A stretch of 64,000 bases of DNA from an uncultured Sphingomonas sp. (lineage in GTDB: Bacteria > Pseudomonadota > Alphaproteobacteria > Sphingomonadales > Sphingomonadaceae). Positions 28,984 through 38,525 of the stretch are shown here, piece after piece (positions within the stretch are counted from its first letter, which is position 1; every line of letters begins with the position of its first letter). The stretch covers positions 62,001 through 126,000 of the forward strand of contig NZ_CAJYHX010000028.1 of NCBI RefSeq assembly GCF_913774285.1. The letters are read 5' to 3'. Position numbers and translations under genes: made by a program. The notes beneath the pieces are model-generated. The model was not told the DNA's origin. It made no database searches and saw only the letters and a list, made by a program, of their open reading frames with translations.

Positions 28984-29907
28984 TCATGCGGCGGCTGCAC
29001 GCTCCAGCGCGGCGATGCGTTCTTCGCAGATAACCTGCACCGCCTGCCCTAACACTTCGACGCGCTCGCCCAGCCACGCCAGTTCCTCGGCGTTGATCCG
29101 ATAATGCTTCGAATAGCGCGCCTTCACATAGGCTTCTTTGAGCTTCTCGAACCGCGAACGGTCGCCACGCTGGTCGCGCGGCCACGCGTCCACAAGGCGT
29201 GGATCGATCCTCTCGGCCTGCGTACGCAGAAACCCAAGATTGTGGATATGCGGCGTATAGAAGGTGCAGACCAACAGCACGCAGTGGTAGAGGCTCTCGA
29301 CAGTCTGGTGCAGTTCGAATGCGGTCTCGCGAGAGTGCCCCTTCTCTAAGCCGAAGCGCACGAAGTCATGTCTGCGCATGGCTGCTGAGAACCACTCTTC
29401 GAAGTACTCCCGCGCCATCGCCAGCGCCTGGGGAGGCGTCTTGGGCTTCGGTTGGTGCAGTTCGGTAGGATCGCTCTCGTATAGCGCGATGCCGTCGCGG
29501 GCGACGTCCATGAAGAAATAGCGACCATGTGCCAGCCCGTCGTTCACCTCCTGAAGGGTGTGCACGATGAAATTGACGGGCGTGCGCAGCGTCTTGGTGA
29601 TCGCCAGTTCGCGGTTCAGCCGGTCCTCGGCGGTTGCCCAGAACTCGACGCGGTCGGTTAGCTTGTCGCTGTTGACGATGACCAACAGGTCAAAGTCGGA
29701 CTGATATCCCTTGGCGGTGTGTGGTTCGTCGACCCAGCCGCCGCGCGCATAGCTCCCGTACAGGATCACCTTGAGGATGCGCGCCTGCTTCTTCCAATCC
29801 GCCGTGGCAATGGCGATCGCGTCACCAAACTCCTCGAACAGGATCTGGACGACACGCTCCAGCTCGCGCTGCTTGGCTGGCGGCAGATGGTCGAGGCTGG
29901 TCCTCAT
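28984..29907 (-). CDS. Nucleotidyltransferase (MNT)-HEPN fusion protein
   Basis: VILYGSYARGGW..SDFDLLVIV nucleotidyltransferase motif; C-terminal helical region with Rx6H (RETAFELH). Confidence 0.8.
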   Translation of the reverse strand: MRTSLDHLPPAKQRELERVVQILFEEFGDAIAIATADWKKQARILKVILYGSYARGGWVDEPHTAKGYQSDFDLLVIVNSDKLTDRVEFWATAEDRLNRELAITKTLRTPVNFIVHTLQEVNDGLAHGRYFFMDVARDGIALYESDPTELHQPKPKTPPQALAMAREYFEEWFSAAMRRHDFVRFGLEKGHSRETAFELHQTVESLYHCVLLVCTFYTPHIHNLGFLRTQAERIDPRLVDAWPRDQRGDRSRFEKLKEAYVKARYSKHYRINAEELAWLGERVEVLGQAVQVICEERIAALERAAAA

Positions 29908-29978
29908 GGATCGATCCTAACGCGCTGATGCGGCGGCGTACACCTCGCCCGGTTCCCCGGGGCGAGGTGTCGCATCGC

Positions 29979-30188
29979 TCATGGCTGCTCGCCCCGCTCT
30001 GCTCGACCCAGCGCGATCAGCACGCGGGCGACGGTTTGCTCCACCTCTTCCACCGTGCAGCCATGGCGCTCGGCCGTTTCGATGTAGTCGCAATCATCGA
30101 ACCGCACCGATCCGAAGACTGCCCGATCGCGTTCGGGCAGTGCACGGAAGGCGCGACGCATCCGCCGCAGGCGAAGCCAGCGCATCAT
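29979..30188 (-). CDS. Small sigma-70 region-4-like HTH protein
   Basis: RAFRALPERDRAVFGSVRFDDCDYIETAERHGCTVEEVEQTVARVLIALGRA. Confidence 0.6.
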   Translation of the reverse strand: MMRWLRLRRMRRAFRALPERDRAVFGSVRFDDCDYIETAERHGCTVEEVEQTVARVLIALGRAERGEQP

Positions 30189-31093
30189 TGTGCCGCCTCC
30201 TCATCCGAGACGAACCCAAGCAGGTAATCGGCCGCCTTGCTGGCCGCACTCGCCGCCCGAAAGATCGCCTTTTCGTCCTGCCGCAGCACGGCCAACCAGC
30301 TGCCAATATAATCGGCGTGTCGCACGGTCGGCCGGATTGCCAGCGACGCACAGGTGAACGCGCTCGCCATCTCGGCAACCAGCTCCTCCCTACTATAGGC
30401 GGCGCTGCCAAATGCGCCGGATTGGTCGCGGCCGAGCCGGCAGTCATGCCCAGTCCAGTGCGCAAGCTCGTGCAGCACGGTGCGATACCAGTTGATGCGG
30501 TCGTAAAAGGCCAGCTGTGGCGGCACCGCGACATAGTCGCCGCCCGGGCTGTAATAGGCCTCGCCACCACCAATCCGGATATCAGCGCCACACGCTTCCA
30601 TCAGCGCATGCGCAGCAGGAATGCGATCCGCCTCGGCCACCGGTTCGGCGTGCTCCACCGCCCCCAGCCGCTCGGGCAGCCCCTCGCACTGTTCGACGTT
30701 GAACACGGTGAACCGCTTCAGAAACGCCAGCTGCCGCGCCTCGCGCTCCTCGTCCCGCGCTCGCTCAGCCTCGTCCTTCGGCGTAAAGCGATCCGCATAG
30801 CAGATCGTCGTCCCCCGCTCGCCACGCCGCACGCTGCCGCCGGCTGCCTGCGCCTGCCTAAAGGTCAGCCAGCGCTGCGAGGCGTACCGCCCCTCGATCA
30901 CTGCCGCCCACAGGATCAGCACATTGATCCCCGAATAGCGCCGCCCGGTCACGGCATTGGCCGGCATCGCGCAGCCACATGCCGCAGCATCCCAAGGCTG
31001 CACCCAGGGCAGCCGTCCCTGCTCCAGTTCGGCAATCACCCGTCCCGTCACCTCGGCATAGAGGCTCGCCCGGTTCTCGTGTCCAACACCCAT
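30185..31093 (-). CDS. ArdC-like antirestriction protein (ssDNA-binding domain + zincin-like metallopeptidase)
   Basis: MGVGHENRASLYAEVTGRVIAELEQGRLPWVQPW; TVLHELAHWTGHDCRLGRD (HExxH); EELVAEMASAF. Confidence 0.9.
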   Translation of the reverse strand: MGVGHENRASLYAEVTGRVIAELEQGRLPWVQPWDAAACGCAMPANAVTGRRYSGINVLILWAAVIEGRYASQRWLTFRQAQAAGGSVRRGERGTTICYADRFTPKDEAERARDEEREARQLAFLKRFTVFNVEQCEGLPERLGAVEHAEPVAEADRIPAAHALMEACGADIRIGGGEAYYSPGGDYVAVPPQLAFYDRINWYRTVLHELAHWTGHDCRLGRDQSGAFGSAAYSREELVAEMASAFTCASLAIRPTVRHADYIGSWLAVLRQDEKAIFRAASAASKAADYLLGFVSDEEAAQ

Positions 31094-31859
31094 GGTCCTT
31101 GCTCCTTCCAAAACACCGCAACCGGCGCCGGAAGGGCGGGGGGAGCGGCAGGAGCGAACCGACAGTCCTGCCGTCAGAGGCAGGCTGCACCCGCAGGGCC
31201 GCAACGGAGTGAAGGAGCCGGGCACCGCCCGGCTTGCGGCATGCCGCGGCAGGACTAGAGGCGAGCGACGCTCCCCCCGCCCGTCCGCGTGCCGGCGCAC
31301 CAACGCCGCCGCGCTTTCGCGCGGCGACCATCCTGTCAGCGCAACCGCGCTGCCGGGCGCCACCGGCGCCGGACAAGAACCGCACCCTTGCAACCGGGCG
31401 GGCCTGCGCGGGCGGCGTGCGCGCGCCAGCACGTGCGCCAGCCGCCGCCCGTGCCCCCGTCCGGGCAAGTGTGTCACGCGGGCACCAACAACATGCGCGC
31501 CCAGGTGTCGCCGCAGGCGTGCGCCAGCGCGTGCACCGCACCCGCGTTCCGCTGCCGGCACCTGCCGGCCGCCGATCCACCGGATCGGCGAGCGTCAGCG
31601 ATCAAAGCCCGAAGGGCCGAGACGGCCACGCCGACTCGGTGCCGCGCCAGCGGCGTGCGAGCGCAGTCACGCCGAAGGCGTGAGACGCCCTGGCACGCCT
31701 GCCTTGAACCTCAGATGTTTCTTGCTCGACGATAAGGGGGTCGGGAGTCCCCAGGTTGCCCCATCTGAGCCCAACCAGGCTCTTTTTCCCGACCCACCAC
31801 TCGGCGCAACCTTGCCCCGGAGCGCTCCACCAACCCTCACACGATGCAAGGTGATCGCA

Positions 31860-32075
31860 ATGCAACCCCCACCCCAAGACCGCATCCTCCGGATCAAGGC
31901 TGTCCTGGCACTGACCGGTCTCACCCGCTCCACTCTCTATCGCAAGATGGAAGCCGGCACTTTCCCCAAGAACACCCGGATCAGCACCCGCTGCATGGGC
32001 TGGCGCGAGTCCGCGGTCTCCCAATGGCTGGACAACCTCAAGGCACAGGAGGCTGCCGTCCGCCCGCGCGCCTGA
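31860..32075 (+). CDS. AlpA family transcriptional regulator
   Basis: DRILRIKAVLALTGLTRSTLYRKMEAGTFPKNTRISTRCMGWRESAVSQWLDNL. Confidence 0.88.
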   Translation: MQPPPQDRILRIKAVLALTGLTRSTLYRKMEAGTFPKNTRISTRCMGWRESAVSQWLDNLKAQEAAVRPRA

Positions 32076-32196
32076 CGATCCCCTCCCACACGTCCGACTG
32101 CACCAATCCTATGCGGTGAAACGGCCTCGGCCCATCGAAAGATCTCCGAGCCCACCGTTTCACCTCACCGCCGCGATCCGCCGGACATGCTCGCCA

Positions 32197-32787
32197 TTAC
32201 AGCGACAGCACGTGCGCCCGCAGCACGTCGACGGTCTCGGTCAGCCCATCGGCTTCCATATCGAGCAGCAGCACTTCGGCCGTCTTCTCCGGACGCTTGA
32301 ACCGCTCGCGCATCCGTCGAATGGCCGCCACGGCCCTGCCTGGGTCAAGTGCAATGGTGTCGGCGATGAACTGATCCGCCGACCGGGCCTCCATATTCAG
32401 GCCGGCAAGAATTGCCCCGGGGAAGTCCTTCAGATTCTCGGTGACGATCGTTGCCGCCTGCGTCTTCAGCGCTGCAGCGACGACATGCGCATCGTTCGGA
32501 TCGGGCAACCCGACACACGCGCCCAGGAAGACGTCATACTCCTCCACAGCCGCATCTTCGAACGCGGCTTCCATGCTCGAGCAAGCGCGCGCGGCACGAT
32601 CCTCGGCATCCGCCACACCCTTGCCGCCGAGGATCCTGGCGATCGCAGCCTCGGTTTCGTCCATCACCCGTTCGGACCAGCGGACGCGGAAAAACTCGGC
32701 CTCGGCAAGCGTCAGCAACAGATTGCGCTTGAGCGTGCCCGCCAATGTACAGGCGTCAATGAACGCGGTGTACCGATTGGCGAACAA
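32197..32787 (-). CDS. PIN-domain toxin (VapC-like)
   Basis: YTAFIDACTLAG..; DAHVVAAALKTQAATIVTENLKDFP acidic PIN motifs. Confidence 0.85.
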   Translation of the reverse strand: MFANRYTAFIDACTLAGTLKRNLLLTLAEAEFFRVRWSERVMDETEAAIARILGGKGVADAEDRAARACSSMEAAFEDAAVEEYDVFLGACVGLPDPNDAHVVAAALKTQAATIVTENLKDFPGAILAGLNMEARSADQFIADTIALDPGRAVAAIRRMRERFKRPEKTAEVLLLDMEADGLTETVDVLRAHVLSL

Positions 32788-32789
32788 TT

Positions 32790-33245
32790 CTACAGGTGCT
32801 CCGCGTCCAACTCGGCGAGTGCTGATAGCGCGCTGCCGCGCTTGCCGTCGCGCGCGCGCTTGTAGGCGAACAGGTCCTCGGCCTTGATTCGACGATGCCG
32901 ACCCACGGTGTCGAACGCGATCTCGCCCTTCTCCAGCAACGAAATGAAGAAGGGACGGGAGACGTTCAGGATGTCCGCCGCCTGCTGCGTGGTCAGCATC
33001 TGGCTGACCGGCACCAGCGTTACCGCATCGCCCCGTCCGACGTGCCGCAGCAACTCCATCAGCAGCCGCGACAGGCCTGGTGTTAGCGTAATCTCGGTCG
33101 ACGTCTTGTCATCGTCCAGAACTCTGAGGGTCGCATCGCCGGAGGCGTGCGACGCCAGGATCTGACGGAGCTGATTGGCCGCTGCCTTCTCGCTCGCGGA
33201 AGGCAGACGGCTGCCGAGTTCCTCGGCAAAGGCTGGCATGGTCAT
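32790..33245 (-). CDS. HTH/excisionase-type antitoxin
   Basis: MLTTQQAADILNVSRPFFISLLEKGEIAFDTVGRHRRIKAEDLFAYK; directly upstream of PIN gene. Confidence 0.83.
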   Translation of the reverse strand: MTMPAFAEELGSRLPSASEKAAANQLRQILASHASGDATLRVLDDDKTSTEITLTPGLSRLLMELLRHVGRGDAVTLVPVSQMLTTQQAADILNVSRPFFISLLEKGEIAFDTVGRHRRIKAEDLFAYKRARDGKRGSALSALAELDAEHL

Positions 33246-33488
33246 GGGGCTCTCCGTGGGCCGATCCACTATCCGATATTCGCATTAAACGCAATGAACG
33301 AAATATTCGTAACCGGGATAGGTTCCGACCTTGGACGCGACCCGCATCCGTGGCCGAAGCGGAAGTGGCGGTGCAGTGTCCTGCAGCAACATTGGGCCAG
33401 CACATGCTGCCATGCTCGCCGTGTAGATCAGCCTGGGCGCGGATCGGTGCATGCGTGACCTGCGATTGTCAGGGAACGGCCACGGTGT

Positions 33489-33505
33489 TGCAGCATTTTG
33501 CTGCA
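33489..33505. promoter_or_regulatory. Inverted repeat upstream of response-regulator gene
   Basis: TGCAGCA-TTT-TGCTGCA, 15 bp before the start codon. Confidence 0.35.
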
Positions 33506-33520
33506 GATGAAGGCCATGTC

Positions 33521-33907
33521 ATGAAATCCGTACTCATCGTCGAAGACGAAATCTTCATTGCCATGGAGATCGAGCGGATTCTTCAGGATGCCGGCTACAC
33601 CGTCGTCGCGATCGCCGCGGATCAGAGCGAAGCGCTATCCGCTGCAGCAGCAGCGAAGGTTGCCTTTGTCGATCTTAACCTGCGCGACGGGCCGACCGGC
33701 CCCGGCCTTGCGCTCGAATTGGCGGAAAAGTTCGGGGTGCGGATCGTCTATGTCACGGCCAATCCGAACCAGATCGACCGACCAGCACCGACCGCTGTCG
33801 GCTATATCCGCAAGCCGTTCTCCGAAGAGGCAATCGTAGCGGCAGCTGCGATCGCAGCGCAGCTGGAGACGCCGGACGCCACACACCAGGATGTGATCAG
33901 CCTCTAG
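33521..33907 (+). CDS. Single-domain response regulator
   Basis: KSVLIVEDEIFIAMEIERIL; VAFVDLNLRDGPTG; GYIRKPFSEEAI. Confidence 0.92.
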   Translation: MKSVLIVEDEIFIAMEIERILQDAGYTVVAIAADQSEALSAAAAAKVAFVDLNLRDGPTGPGLALELAEKFGVRIVYVTANPNQIDRPAPTAVGYIRKPFSEEAIVAAAAIAAQLETPDATHQDVISL

Positions 33908-35411
33908 GGGATGGTCCTTGCTGCCGGTGCAGCGCCGCGGCGGGCAGCTCGAGATTCAACCGCAAGCCGTCCGCAGCCCATTCGCGTTCAATCCGGCCGC
34001 CCAACTGCTTGATCGCGCTGAGCTCGATCAGCTTGGTGCCAAACCCATCGGTGATCGGCGCGCTGACCAGCGGCCCGCCGCGCTCCCGCCACTCGATCCG
34101 GACATGCGTGTCGGCGGAGACGATCGCTATCCGCACATCGCCTTCGGGAGACGACAGCGACCCATATTTCGCCGCGTTGGTCGCGAGCTCGTGAAACAGA
34201 AGCGCGAGCGGCGTCGCAGAGCGATCGTCGATCGTCGCATCGTCGCCGACAAGGACAACACGACCCGCATAGGCGTCCAGCAGTTCGCCCAGCATTCCGG
34301 AAAGGCTGTCCTGCACGGCGCTGGGCCGCGATGCTTCGCTGTGCGGACGCACGAAGTCATGTGCCCGGCCCAGCGCCAGAATGCGCTCGCGCAACTCGTC
34401 GGCAGCCTGCTTGATCTGGGGATGGTGGCGCGTGGAGAAGCTAATCAGACCGCTGATCACCGCGAAGATGTTCTTGATGCGGTGACTGAGTTCGTGCGCG
34501 ACGACCTCCCGCTGCGCCTGGATCATCTTCTGATCGTGGATGTCGGTGCAGGTGCCGAACCAACGCGTGATCGCGCCATCCCGGTCGCGGATCGGCAACG
34601 CTCTGCCCAGCGTCCAGCGATATGCGCCATCCGCGTTTCTCAGGCGATATTCGATTTCATAGGGATCGCCGGTTGCAAGCGAGTGGCGCCAGGCAGCCCA
34701 GGCTCTTGGCTGATCCTCCGGGTGGAACATGCCGTTCCATCCTTCCCCGTCGGTCGATCCTGCCGGCACGCCGGTGAATTCGTACCAGCGCGCATTGTAA
34801 TAGTCGTGAAAGCCATCCGGGCGGGTCGACCAGACCATCTGCGGCATCGCATCCGCCAGAATCCGGAACTTGGCTTCCTGCTCGTCCAACTCTCGGCCCG
34901 TGCGGCGCGACGCGCGCCGGGCATGCAGCAACGCCATGATGTTCGCGGCCAGCACGGTCAGGCCGTCGCGCTGCAGCTCGGTCAACCCGGCGCGGGGCGC
35001 GCGATCAATGACGCACAGCGCGCCGAGCTGGACCTGGTCTTCCGAGACAAGCGGCGTCCCTGCGTAGAACCGGATATGCGGATCGCCGGTCACCAGCGGA
35101 TTGTCGACGAACCTCGGGTCCTTCGTCGCGTCGGGCACGACCATGATGTCCGCACCCAACATCGCGTGCGCGCAGAACGAGGTCTCGCGCGGTGTCTCGC
35201 CCACATCCAACCCCGTGCGCGCGGGAAACCACTGCCGCTCGCCTTCGACGACGCTCACCAGCGCAATCGGAGAAGCACACAATGCCGATGCGAAATCGGT
35301 GATGCGCGTCAATTCGGCGCTACCCATCAAGTCTGCCAGCCCAAAGCCCTGCAGTGCTTCGTGCCGCTCAGCCTCTTCCAAGCAGAGCGCTCCGTCGATT
35401 TCGTCAGTCAT
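33897..35411 (-). CDS. GAF-PAS HWE-family sensor histidine kinase
   Basis: GAF segment CASPIALVSVVEGERQWFPARTGL; PAS; VVAHELSHRIKNIFAVISGLI; WRE motif (VRIEWRERGGP). Confidence 0.9.
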   Translation of the reverse strand: MTDEIDGALCLEEAERHEALQGFGLADLMGSAELTRITDFASALCASPIALVSVVEGERQWFPARTGLDVGETPRETSFCAHAMLGADIMVVPDATKDPRFVDNPLVTGDPHIRFYAGTPLVSEDQVQLGALCVIDRAPRAGLTELQRDGLTVLAANIMALLHARRASRRTGRELDEQEAKFRILADAMPQMVWSTRPDGFHDYYNARWYEFTGVPAGSTDGEGWNGMFHPEDQPRAWAAWRHSLATGDPYEIEYRLRNADGAYRWTLGRALPIRDRDGAITRWFGTCTDIHDQKMIQAQREVVAHELSHRIKNIFAVISGLISFSTRHHPQIKQAADELRERILALGRAHDFVRPHSEASRPSAVQDSLSGMLGELLDAYAGRVVLVGDDATIDDRSATPLALLFHELATNAAKYGSLSSPEGDVRIAIVSADTHVRIEWRERGGPLVSAPITDGFGTKLIELSAIKQLGGRIEREWAADGLRLNLELPAAALHRQQGPSPRG

Positions 35412-35786
35412 GCGCGGAGCATTCTCTTCCTAATAGGGTCGCCGGGTTGAAAGTGGCACAGGGGGGCGCCCCGAGCAGACGGAAATGGCTCCACGGCGCC
35501 GTTCGCGGGGAATTGCAAGTGGTCCGAGCGGCGTTGAAGCAACCTACCGTCTCCCTGGCGGCAGACGACACCATAAGGTGCCTGCGCCTCTCATCATCCT
35601 TCCCTCGGCCGTTTCGAAGACCGTATTCGTTAACGGACTTACCTAGATCAGGTTCCTCTCGATCCCGTGCCCGCGGTTCTGCAGATGTCGGGGCTGAAGA
35701 AGGCCGAGGCGCTAGCTATCGCGCGGCTGGGTACCTTGGCCCCGTCGACCCTGCGTCCCATTTTTCAAGCCCCTGCCGTTGACCAC

Positions 35787-35811
35787 TAAGTCTACATATG
35801 TTGATATGATG
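35787..35811 (+). promoter_or_regulatory. Candidate PadR operator, copy 1
   Basis: TAAGTCTACATATGTTGATATGATG containing CATAT-GTTG-ATATG; 23/25 identical to 37411-37435. Confidence 0.55.
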
Positions 35812-35875
35812 TGTTCGGCGTGAGTTTCTGGGCGGGCACTCCGTACCGCCGATCGACGTCGCTGGAGATGCAACA

Positions 35876-37381
35876 ATGACCTTCGCACTGACCGCGATGC
35901 TCGCCCTCCTGGCCGGCACGGCCGCCGCGGAGCCAGCCATAGCACAAGCCTCGCCATTGCCTTGCCCGATGCCGGACCGTGCCGCAGGTGGCCGCAGCAA
36001 CATCCATACCCGCGTCGTCGAGACCAACCTGACGCCGCCGGTGCGTGCACCGGGGGAAGCACCGTCCAGCCTGGCGGCACGCATGCGCCTCTATGGCGTA
36101 CCGGGGATCAGCATCGCGGTCATCCACCGGGGCCGGATCGACTGGGCCCGCGGCTGGGGGGTGCGGGATACTGCCAGCTGCGCGCCCGTCACGCCGGATA
36201 CGGCGTTCCAGGCCGCGTCGATCAGCAAGGTTGCCACCGCCGTTATCGCACTCCGCTTGGTGGAGCAGCACAAACTGGCGCTCGACAGCGACATCAACCG
36301 GTCCCTGCGCGGTTGGCACCTCCCCGGCGACACCCATCTCGCGCCGCGGGGTGTCACACTGCGACAACTGCTGAGCCACACGGCCGGGCTGGGCGTGCAT
36401 GGCTTCGACGGCTATCTCCCCGGAGCGCCGTTGCCGACGACGGTGCAGATCCTGGAGGGCGCGGCGCCGGCCAACAACATGGCGGTGCGCAGCGTGCTGC
36501 CGGTGGGCGCGCAATTCCAATATTCCGGCGGTGGCTATGTCGTCACGCAACTCGCCCTGCAGGATGTTACCGGCCTGCCCTTTGCCGAGCTCGCGCAGCG
36601 CGAACTCCTCGGTCCCTTGCACATGACGCGGAGCGCGTTCGCGCAGCCGCCGTCCGCCGACATCCTTGCAAACATCGCCTTCGGCCATGTCTCGGGTCAG
36701 CCGGTCCCCGGCAACTATCACGTCTATCCCGAGTTGGCGCCGGCCGGGCTGTGGACGAGCGCCGGCGATCTCGCGCGCCTGCTGATCGACCTGCAGGCGT
36801 CGGCCGCCGGTCGCCGGGGCCATCGGCTGTCCCCGGCAATGGCGCGGGCGATGCTGCGGCCGGTCAAAGACCATTGGGGGCTGGGCGTCGAGCTCTACAC
36901 CACCGCGCCCGAACGCTTCGGGCATGACGGGGTCAATGAAGGCTTCCAGTCGTACATGATCGCCTATGCCGGCAAGGGCGAGGGCATTGTCGCGCTCACC
37001 AATGGCGGTCAGGGACGTCGGCTGATCGACGAAGTCGTCCGCGCGGTGGCGACCGACTATGGCTGGACGGACATCGCGCCGCCCGCGGTGCAGGAACAGC
37101 AGCTCCCGCTTGCCGTGTTGGCGAAGGCGGCGGGGCGGTTCGAGGGCGGCGGCCTTTCGGTGCGCCTGGAAGCCCGTCCTGAAGGATTGTTCGCCGACGC
37201 GGGCGCGCCCAGTCCGGAGCGGCTTGCGGCGCTGTCGCCGACGCGGTTCTTCTCCAACGCGCTCGGCGTGGTGATTGCCTTCGATGCGGACTATGCAAGT
37301 TTCACGATCGTCGAAGGCGGGCCGCCGATGCGCCTTGTCCGGACGACCGCGGCGCCGGCCGCAACGGGCAAGGACCGCTGA
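35876..37381 (+). CDS. Serine hydrolase, class C beta-lactamase-fold
   Basis: Signal peptide; FQAASISKVATAVIAL (SxxK); QYSGGGYVVTQLAL (YSG); HDGVNEGFQS. Confidence 0.9.
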   Translation: MTFALTAMLALLAGTAAAEPAIAQASPLPCPMPDRAAGGRSNIHTRVVETNLTPPVRAPGEAPSSLAARMRLYGVPGISIAVIHRGRIDWARGWGVRDTASCAPVTPDTAFQAASISKVATAVIALRLVEQHKLALDSDINRSLRGWHLPGDTHLAPRGVTLRQLLSHTAGLGVHGFDGYLPGAPLPTTVQILEGAAPANNMAVRSVLPVGAQFQYSGGGYVVTQLALQDVTGLPFAELAQRELLGPLHMTRSAFAQPPSADILANIAFGHVSGQPVPGNYHVYPELAPAGLWTSAGDLARLLIDLQASAAGRRGHRLSPAMARAMLRPVKDHWGLGVELYTTAPERFGHDGVNEGFQSYMIAYAGKGEGIVALTNGGQGRRLIDEVVRAVATDYGWTDIAPPAVQEQQLPLAVLAKAAGRFEGGGLSVRLEARPEGLFADAGAPSPERLAALSPTRFFSNALGVVIAFDADYASFTIVEGGPPMRLVRTTAAPAATGKDR

Positions 37382-37410
37382 CCCGAGCAATATGGCGTGA
37401 GCTTGACTCT

Positions 37411-37435
37411 TAAATCTACATATGTTGGTATGATG
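37411..37435 (+). promoter_or_regulatory. Candidate PadR operator, copy 2
   Basis: TAAATCTACATATGTTGGTATGATG ending 2 bp before the padR-like ATG. Confidence 0.55.
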
Positions 37436-37436
37436 C

Positions 37437-37739
37437 ATGGTTCGGAATCGAAAGCCCTCGAAGCAGATGTGTCGCCTCCTGGACGCGCTCTCGGAGACGC
37501 AGGGCGAATGGCGGCACGGGTACGACCTGATGAAGGCCACCGGCCTGTTGTCCGGCACGCTGTATCCGCTGCTGATGCGGATGACAGAGCAGGGGCTCGT
37601 CGAGGCCGAGTGGCGCGAGCCCGCCCAGCCCGGACGACCCGCCCGCCACGCCTACCGCCTGACCTCGGCAGGTGCCGCGCTCGCGCGCGACCTCGCGGGC
37701 AGTGCGCCGGGCCAATCGTTCAAGGGAGCGCTGGCATGA
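37437..37739 (+). CDS. PadR family transcriptional regulator
   Basis: QMCRLLDALSETQGEWRHGYDLMKATGLLSGTLYPLLMRMTEQGLVEAEWRE. Confidence 0.92.
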   Translation: MVRNRKPSKQMCRLLDALSETQGEWRHGYDLMKATGLLSGTLYPLLMRMTEQGLVEAEWREPAQPGRPARHAYRLTSAGAALARDLAGSAPGQSFKGALA

Positions 37740-38380
37740 AGGCATCGTTCGCACGCGCGCTGCTCCGCCTGGCCGCCGCTTGTTTGGGCGAGCGCAAGCG
37801 CGACTGGGCCATGGCGATGGAAGCGGAGCTGGACACGGCAATCGCCGAAGGTGCGCCGGTGCAGTTCGCGTTCGGGTGCCTTCTGGCAGCAGGGCGTGGA
37901 CTGTTCGCCGCTGAGGAAGGACAGTTTGTCCTCACCAGCTATGCTGTGGCGATCGGGGTGCTGCTGCCGATGGCGGCGCTGCAGATCGGCTGCGCGCTGT
38001 TCGGGCTGCCCTATCTCTATCCCGGCCGGCACGGGCTGGGCGGCGCGCTGATCGACGGCGGCCTTCAGGAGAGCCTGCTGCGCGGTGTCTACCAAGCCGC
38101 GATCCCGTCCTTGGCGCTGCTGCAGCTGTTGATCGGGCTGGGGCATCTGCGGATCGCCTGGGTGGTGCTGGAGCGCGATTGGGCGGCAGCGCTCCGCTGG
38201 GGCAGCCTGAGCTTGGCTGCATCGGCGACACTGGTGACGTTCCTCAGCGTGTTGTTCATCGATGGCCGGCAGGCGCTGCTCCAGGGTGCGGTGCTCGCGA
38301 TCGAGCTGGCGATCATCGCCAGCGTGGCGCGCTGGCACGCGCATTTCTCGCCCGGTCCGGCACCCACGCCGGTCCGCTAA
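37736..38380 (+). CDS. Integral membrane protein of unknown function, translationally coupled to PadR
   Basis: ATGA overlap with padR-like stop; several hydrophobic helices. Confidence 0.75.
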   Translation: MKASFARALLRLAAACLGERKRDWAMAMEAELDTAIAEGAPVQFAFGCLLAAGRGLFAAEEGQFVLTSYAVAIGVLLPMAALQIGCALFGLPYLYPGRHGLGGALIDGGLQESLLRGVYQAAIPSLALLQLLIGLGHLRIAWVVLERDWAAALRWGSLSLAASATLVTFLSVLFIDGRQALLQGAVLAIELAIIASVARWHAHFSPGPAPTPVR

Positions 38381-38525
38381 GCGCGTCGCACCGCGACGGA
38401 ATGCAAGACGATCTTCGGGTGCACCGCCCCGGAGCACGAGGCCGCATGGCCGCAAGCGGTGCCATGAAGCGACGCGTTCGTCGCTGCGGAGCCCCCGCCG
38501 CATCCTCGGGGCAAGGAGATGATGC

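Noticed and set aside
31092-31859. 327-aa ORF covering the GC-rich gap upstream of alpA
   Set aside because: Only the C-terminal ~71 aa look like AlpA; the rest is low-complexity and likely untranslated.
35792-37558. 588-aa minus-strand ORF
   Set aside because: Shadow ORF antisense of the serine hydrolase gene.
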